From assembly GCA_017622255.1 (NCBI GenBank), contig JAGARL010000198.1, positions 1-9,031 of the forward strand: a DNA stretch of 9,031 nt, written 5' to 3'. The position numbers and the translations under genes are program-made. The notes beneath the pieces were generated by a model that did no database searches, had not been told where the DNA came from, and saw only the letters and a list, made by a program, of their open reading frames with translations. The stretch's first letter is position 1; every line of letters begins with the position of its first letter. Positions 6,484 to 9,031 of this stretch are shown here, piece after piece. The stretch is from Methanocorpusculum sp. GTDB lineage: Archaea > Halobacteriota > Methanomicrobia > Methanomicrobiales > Methanocorpusculaceae.

Positions 6484-6642
6484 TCATATCTCTTCTTTCG
6501 AAGAGGTGACACTCGCAGTATCTTTCGAGTACTGCTCCACTAAACTGAGTGCTCTAGTATATTGACCCTCAGACATAATAATACTTTGGGCGATACGGTC
6601 CAGAGCCGCGGGAAACTTCAGGGAAGAAAACCCGCAATACAT
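6484..6642 (-). CDS. Possible small hypothetical protein, 52 residues
   Basis: From the ATG at 6642 the frame runs 52 codons to TGA, between rpoL and tRNA-Ser. GGAG lies 7 bases before the ATG, a good ribosome-binding site. The protein starts MYCGFSSLKF and has a likely amphipathic helix around FPAALDRIAQSIIMSEGQYT (10-29) continuing to about residue 40, then a Ser/Thr/Glu-rich tail ending KEEI. No signal peptide, membrane segment or known motif is seen and I do not recognise a family. The frame also extends upstream into antisense rpoL, which I discount. Against it: short length, mixed codon use, and overlap of its start with the probable rpoL promoter. Confidence 0.33.
   Translation of the reverse strand: MYCGFSSLKFPAALDRIAQSIIMSEGQYTRALSLVEQYSKDTASVTSSKEEI
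6490..6505. repeat. 6-bp perfect inverted repeat upstream of tRNA-Ser
   Basis: CTCTTC-TTTC-GAAGAG pairs perfectly over six bases with a four-base loop. It lies 23-38 bases before the tRNA-Ser 5' end and at the 3' end of the possible small ORF. It could be an mRNA end or processing hairpin, or a site in the tRNA promoter region. No T run follows it on either strand. Confidence 0.45.
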
Positions 6643-6645
6643 ATA
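6638..6645 (+). promoter_or_regulatory. Candidate box A for rpoL
   Basis: The plus strand reads TACATATA about 31 bases before the rpoL ATG. With the usual spacing of about 25-27 bases from TATA centre to start site, transcription would begin within a few bases of the ATG. No Shine-Dalgarno sequence is seen before the ATG (ACTACACA), which agrees with a leaderless or near-leaderless mRNA. Confidence 0.45.
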
Positions 6646-6672
6646 GGTTCTCCGCACAAATAATACTACACA

Positions 6673-6945
6673 ATGAAGCTGAAGATTATTGAGCTTGAAA
6701 AGGAAAAAATACAGCTTGTCCTTGAGGGAGAGGGACACACTTTCGTAAACGCACTCGTCGAAGAGCTTCTCTTAGACGATGAAGTGGATGTCGCAAAATA
6801 CGTTATCGAGTTCCAGTTCTCCGACCCGGAGATGACGGTCACGATGAAACCAAACGCATCAAAGGATGCAGCAGCCGCAGTCCTCGAAGCTGCAAAGCGC
6901 ATCAACGCACGCTGCGACGACCTTCTCTCCTGTCTGAAAAACTAA
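6673..6945 (+). CDS. rpoL: DNA-directed RNA polymerase subunit L (Rpo11)
   Basis: Rpo11 pairs with Rpo3 (rpoD at 4032-4856) through an alpha-like dimer fold to start archaeal RNA polymerase assembly. The 90-residue protein has the family length and motifs: LEGEGHTFVNALVEELLLDD (17-36) corresponds to the conserved D/G-H-T-x-x-N-x-L dimerisation helix, followed by the strand pair around VAKYVIEFQFSDPEMTV (40-56) and a C-terminal helix (64-88). It is the only clearly coding gene on the plus strand, is divergent from the tRNA-Ser/rpsM side and converges with dnaG. No ribosome-binding site is seen, so the mRNA is probably leaderless. Confidence 0.94.
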   Translation: MKLKIIELEKEKIQLVLEGEGHTFVNALVEELLLDDEVDVAKYVIEFQFSDPEMTVTMKPNASKDAAAAVLEAAKRINARCDDLLSCLKN

Positions 6946-6979
6946 TCCGAAGATTCGGATACAAATATTTTCTTTTTTC
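6946..6979 (+). terminator. Terminator of rpoL
   Basis: Immediately after the rpoL TAA, TCCGAA-GA-TTCGGA forms a hairpin (6946-6959; probably five pairs with a four-base loop), followed by the T-rich tract TATTTTCTTTTTT ending at 6978. This is a convincing plus-strand terminator. Confidence 0.6.
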
Positions 6980-6987
6980 AAAAAAAA
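6980..6987 (-). terminator. Poly-T terminator of dnaG
   Basis: On the minus strand eight T residues begin one base after the dnaG stop codon. With the plus-strand T tract just beside it, the 43-bp gap works as a compact two-way terminator between convergent genes. Confidence 0.6.
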
Positions 6988-6988
6988 G

Positions 6989-8209
6989 TTAGAGCGGAAT
7001 CAGTCTGATTCCCGCAGGCCGGTGCACGATTCCGGAAAACTCGGCTGCCGCGATGTACTGCAGACCTTTTTTGTATGCTGCATCCACAAGCTTCTGCCCG
7101 CAGGAAGCATCCATAATAATTCCCGCGGCATCTAAGTCCAGCCTTGGTAAGATATCCTCCAGCTCCTTTATAGTATAGTCTCCAAGGATAACCGCGTCAG
7201 CGCTCAGCACACGGGCACGGCCTGTTCCTTTCATATACTCTGCATGGCCTTCCACCGAGGAGATCGGCTCCTGCGGCTCAGGCTTTTCTGCCGGAAGCGG
7301 AGCAGGCTCTTCCGAAACATCCGCTTCTCCAGAATCCTCCGGCGCAGTAATCTCAAAGACAAGATCTGAGATTGGCTGGTTCTTTGCAATCTGTGCACGG
7401 ATAACATCAGCCGGGACTTTGTTCCGCAGAGATTTGATAATCTCCTTTCTGGTCATGTCCTCAACACTTCTGCCCCGCGGAGAGAATGCCACGCAGTCGA
7501 TGTCTGCAACCTGCAAAAGCTCCTGCAGAATCAGGTCTCCCCCTCTGTCACCGTCAACGAAGACTGTGGTGTTCTTCTTGCGGGAAAGCTCCGCCACAAT
7601 CTCCGGCACTTTCGTGCCCTCAACTGCTACAGTGTTCTTGATTCCGCAGCGGAGCAGGTTTAAGACATCTGCCCTTCCTTCAAGAATAATGATGGCATCG
7701 GATTCCAGAACCGTCGGTCCTGCCGGGATGCGTTCTTCGCCGATTGCAGTAATCTTTACCACGCGGCTTGCCTCGCGAACCTCGGCTAAGATTTCATTCG
7801 TGGAAAGTCCGACCTCATCAAAGGACTCCATCAAAAGCTCTTTCGCGCGGTCAACAATCTTCCGGCGCTTGATTGCCCGCAGGTCCTCGATTCCCTCAAC
7901 GGTAATCCGGGAAACACAGGGACCGATTCGCTCGATGGTCTCCAGAGCCGCGGCAAGAATCGCCGTCTCAGCCCGGTCAAGCGAGGAAGCGATATACAAA
8001 TCACCCGCCGTCTTTCCATGCTTCGAGACAAGCGTTACATCAATCCTGCCAACCCTGCCGCTTCGCTGCAGGTCACGCAGGTCCATGTCTTCTCCCAGAA
8101 GACCTTCGGTCTGCCCGAAGACTGCACCGACTACGTCGGTTTTCTCAACCACCCCCTCTGCCTCGATTTTAATGTGAATAAGATACTTGGTAGTGTCAGA
8201 TACGTACAT
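6989..8209 (-). CDS. dnaG: Archaeal DnaG (TOPRIM primase-like protein, exosome-associated)
   Basis: Archaeal DnaG shares the TOPRIM domain with bacterial primase but is mainly known as a subunit of the RNA-degrading exosome, where it favours poly(A)-rich RNA; primase activity has also been reported in some species. The 406 residues begin with the archaeal N-terminal domain ([20 protein letters not shown], 2-21), then a helical part to about 165. TOPRIM follows at about 168-245, with Glu177 in [12 protein letters not shown] and the DxD pair Asp219/Asp221 in VDGDRGGD. A Pro/Glu/Ala linker (289-319) leads to a C-terminal domain. ATAGGAG lies 9 bases before the ATG. The leader contains a hairpin next to this site. 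It converges with rpoL. Confidence 0.95.
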   Translation of the reverse strand: MYVSDTTKYLIHIKIEAEGVVEKTDVVGAVFGQTEGLLGEDMDLRDLQRSGRVGRIDVTLVSKHGKTAGDLYIASSLDRAETAILAAALETIERIGPCVSRITVEGIEDLRAIKRRKIVDRAKELLMESFDEVGLSTNEILAEVREASRVVKITAIGEERIPAGPTVLESDAIIILEGRADVLNLLRCGIKNTVAVEGTKVPEIVAELSRKKNTTVFVDGDRGGDLILQELLQVADIDCVAFSPRGRSVEDMTRKEIIKSLRNKVPADVIRAQIAKNQPISDLVFEITAPEDSGEADVSEEPAPLPAEKPEPQEPISSVEGHAEYMKGTGRARVLSADAVILGDYTIKELEDILPRLDLDAAGIIMDASCGQKLVDAAYKKGLQYIAAAEFSGIVHRPAGIRLIPL

Positions 8210-8221
8210 GTAATAAATCTC

Positions 8222-8255
8222 CTATGGAATTGGTGAATGAAGAATGAATCCATAG
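8222..8255 (-). promoter_or_regulatory. Inverted repeat in the dnaG leader beside the ribosome-binding site
   Basis: CTATGGA and TCCATAG, separated by 20 bases, can pair over seven bases. In the mRNA the second arm runs directly into the GGAG core of the dnaG ribosome-binding site, sharing its first G. The structure could limit ribosome access or define an mRNA end. A chance repeat is possible. Confidence 0.4.
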
Positions 8256-8286
8256 TCGAAGTTATGTTAGTGCTCAAGGTACATTA

Positions 8287-8312
8287 GGGTTCTTTTAAAA
8301 ACCCGAAAAAAA
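8287..8312 (-). terminator. T7 run and hairpin after pyrF
   Basis: Eight bases after the pyrF stop codon the minus strand has seven T (8312-8306), then GGGTT/AACCC arms (8304-8287) around TTTAAAAG. The T tract can terminate pyrF transcription. The embedded TTTTTAAAA (8292-8300) may also act as box A for dnaG, which would start near 8270 with a leader of about 60 bases. Confidence 0.45.
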
Positions 8313-8320
8313 GAAGGGGG

Positions 8321-8959
8321 TTAGATACAGCGAAGCTTGTATGCGTGGGCAGCTGCCTTTACATCCTCAGCTTCATAGATTGCACGGCCAACGATAATGC
8401 CGTCAACATACTTCTTCACATCCTCCGGCTGGGCACCCTGTGCACCAACACCCGGAGAACAGATTTTCATATCGTTTCCGATGATTTCGCGAAGGACTGC
8501 GGTTCTCTCCGGGCGGGTAGCCGGGGCAATAATACCGTCTGCACCGGCAGCCTTTGCCATACCTGCCATCTTTTCTGCGTTTGCACCGGTTAAGAAGGTA
8601 AGTGCTCCGGGGTGACTCATCTCGCAGACCACATATGCCTCTCCGCCGTGAGCGTGTGCTCCGTCAACGATTGCGGAAAGGGAATCCTCACCGCAGAATG
8701 CGTGCGTAATGATACCGGAACATCCTGCCGCAAAGACCTCCTCGCAGATAAGGGAGTTGGTGTTTGGAATATCTGCTACCTTGAAGTCTGCGATAATCGG
8801 CGTGCCGAACTTTGCAAGCTCCTTTACCACGCCAAGACCTGCGGACAGCACAAGCGGATATCCGATTTTAATCGCGTCAATCTCGCCTGCACAGGCTTCT
8901 GCAACTGCAACAGCCTTTTCCTTTCCTTTCACATCAAGTGCTAATAATAAATCTGCCAT
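8321..8959 (-). CDS. pyrF: Orotidine-5'-phosphate decarboxylase
   Basis: Last step of UMP synthesis: decarboxylates orotidine 5'-phosphate to UMP in the cytosol. The 212-residue TIM-barrel protein has the archaeal short form. It shows LLLALDV with Asp9, Lys31 in AIKIGYPL, the catalytic tetrad motif ADFKVADIPNTN (57-68) with Asp58, Lys60 and Asp63, SHPGA (115-119), SPGVGAQG (168-175) and the phosphate-binding IIVGRAIY (188-195). These residue roles come from family knowledge. Related 3-hexulose-6-phosphate synthases share DxKxxD, but the length and the C-terminal GVGAQG/GRAIY pattern fit PyrF. The ATG overlaps the previous stop codon (TAATG), with GGAGGGA upstream, indicating coupling. Confidence 0.92.
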   Translation of the reverse strand: MADLLLALDVKGKEKAVAVAEACAGEIDAIKIGYPLVLSAGLGVVKELAKFGTPIIADFKVADIPNTNSLICEEVFAAGCSGIITHAFCGEDSLSAIVDGAHAHGGEAYVVCEMSHPGALTFLTGANAEKMAGMAKAAGADGIIAPATRPERTAVLREIIGNDMKICSPGVGAQGAQPEDVKKYVDGIIVGRAIYEAEDVKAAAHAYKLRCI

Positions 8960-9031
8960 TATTTGCGTCCCTCCAGACGTTCGAGTGTTGCGGTAGCCAA
9001 GACCGGAAGCGTGATAGTCGCATCACCGTAA
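8959..9031 (-). CDS. C-terminal fragment, probable deoxyhypusine synthase (partial)
   Basis: The frame is open from the window edge to TAA, giving 23 residues: YGDATITLPVLATATLERL followed by EGRK. The YGDATITLPVL pattern resembles the end of deoxyhypusine synthases, which close with a similar (Y/H)(A/G)DA(S/T)-x-x-(L/F)P(L/V)L segment. That enzyme modifies a lysine of initiation factor aIF5A with spermidine. Only the tail is visible, so the family call is tentative. Its stop overlaps the pyrF start by one base and its last codons carry the pyrF ribosome-binding site. Confidence 0.6.
   Translation of the reverse strand, partial: YGDATITLPVLATATLERLEGRK

Noticed and set aside
6643..6738. Longer 84-codon version of the small minus-strand ORF
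   Set aside because: The added N-terminus is antisense to rpoL and is Phe/Leu/Lys-rich shadow sequence; the ATG at 6642 has the better ribosome-binding site.
7419..8177. 252-codon plus-strand frame antisense to dnaG
   Set aside because: It lies wholly within dnaG, whose protein is clearly conserved; the antisense product is Ser/Arg/Thr-rich, as expected for a shadow frame.
8321..8959. 3-hexulose-6-phosphate synthase instead of PyrF
   Set aside because: Both share the DxKxxD motif, but the SPGVGAQG and GRAIY segments and the overall sequence fit orotidine-5'-phosphate decarboxylase better.
1..9031. CRISPR array, insertion sequence or defence system
   Set aside because: No regularly spaced repeats, transposase-like frames or terminal inverted repeats were seen; nearly all the sequence is explained by housekeeping genes.

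Overview
The window reads as chromosomal housekeeping DNA from a euryarchaeal methanogen. The evidence is archaeal-type ribosomal proteins (uS13, uS4, uS11, eL18, uL13, uS9, uS2), four small or assembly subunits of archaeal RNA polymerase (Rpo3/D, Rpo10/N, Rpo6/K, Rpo11/L), archaeal DnaG, and tRNA genes without an encoded CCA. The RpoD subunit carries two complete 4Fe-4S cysteine motifs, which fits methanogens. Together with the protein style this suggests Methanomicrobiales, possibly a Methanocorpusculum-like organism; that placement is inference from memory, not a search.

Layout, mostly on the minus strand and read from high to low coordinates. At 8959-9031 is the C-terminal tail of a probable deoxyhypusine synthase, overlapping by one base pyrF (8321-8959, orotidine-5'-phosphate decarboxylase). 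A terminator-like stretch follows, then dnaG (6989-8209), which meets the lone plus-strand gene rpoL (6673-6945) tail to tail across a shared terminator region. Between rpoL and tRNA-Ser(GCT) (6383-6467) is about 200 bp with a possible 52-residue small gene.

From 6266 down to 433 runs one long, tightly packed cluster: rpsM, rpsD, rpsK, rpoD, rpl18e, rplM, rpsI, rpoN, tRNA-Pro(CGG), rpoK, eno, rpsB. Most junctions are abutting or only a few bases long, with Shine-Dalgarno sequences inside the preceding gene. The looser joints are rpsI-rpoN (74 bp, with an inverted repeat and a TATA-like element) and rpoN-tRNA-rpoK. The cluster ends in a T8 run just after rpsB. This is the well-known archaeal operon joining small-subunit assembly proteins, RNA polymerase assembly subunits, enolase and uS2.

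The last 400 bp (1-432) holds no convincing complete gene. It has an inverted repeat, short direct repeats, a palindromic TATA element, and possibly the last 26 codons of a plus-strand gene.

I see no defence system, mobile element, CRISPR array or clearly new system. The items most worth a second look are the small ORF beside rpoL, the structured non-coding block after rpsB, the tRNA buried in the rpoN-rpoK joint, and two leader or promoter inverted repeats (rpoN and dnaG).
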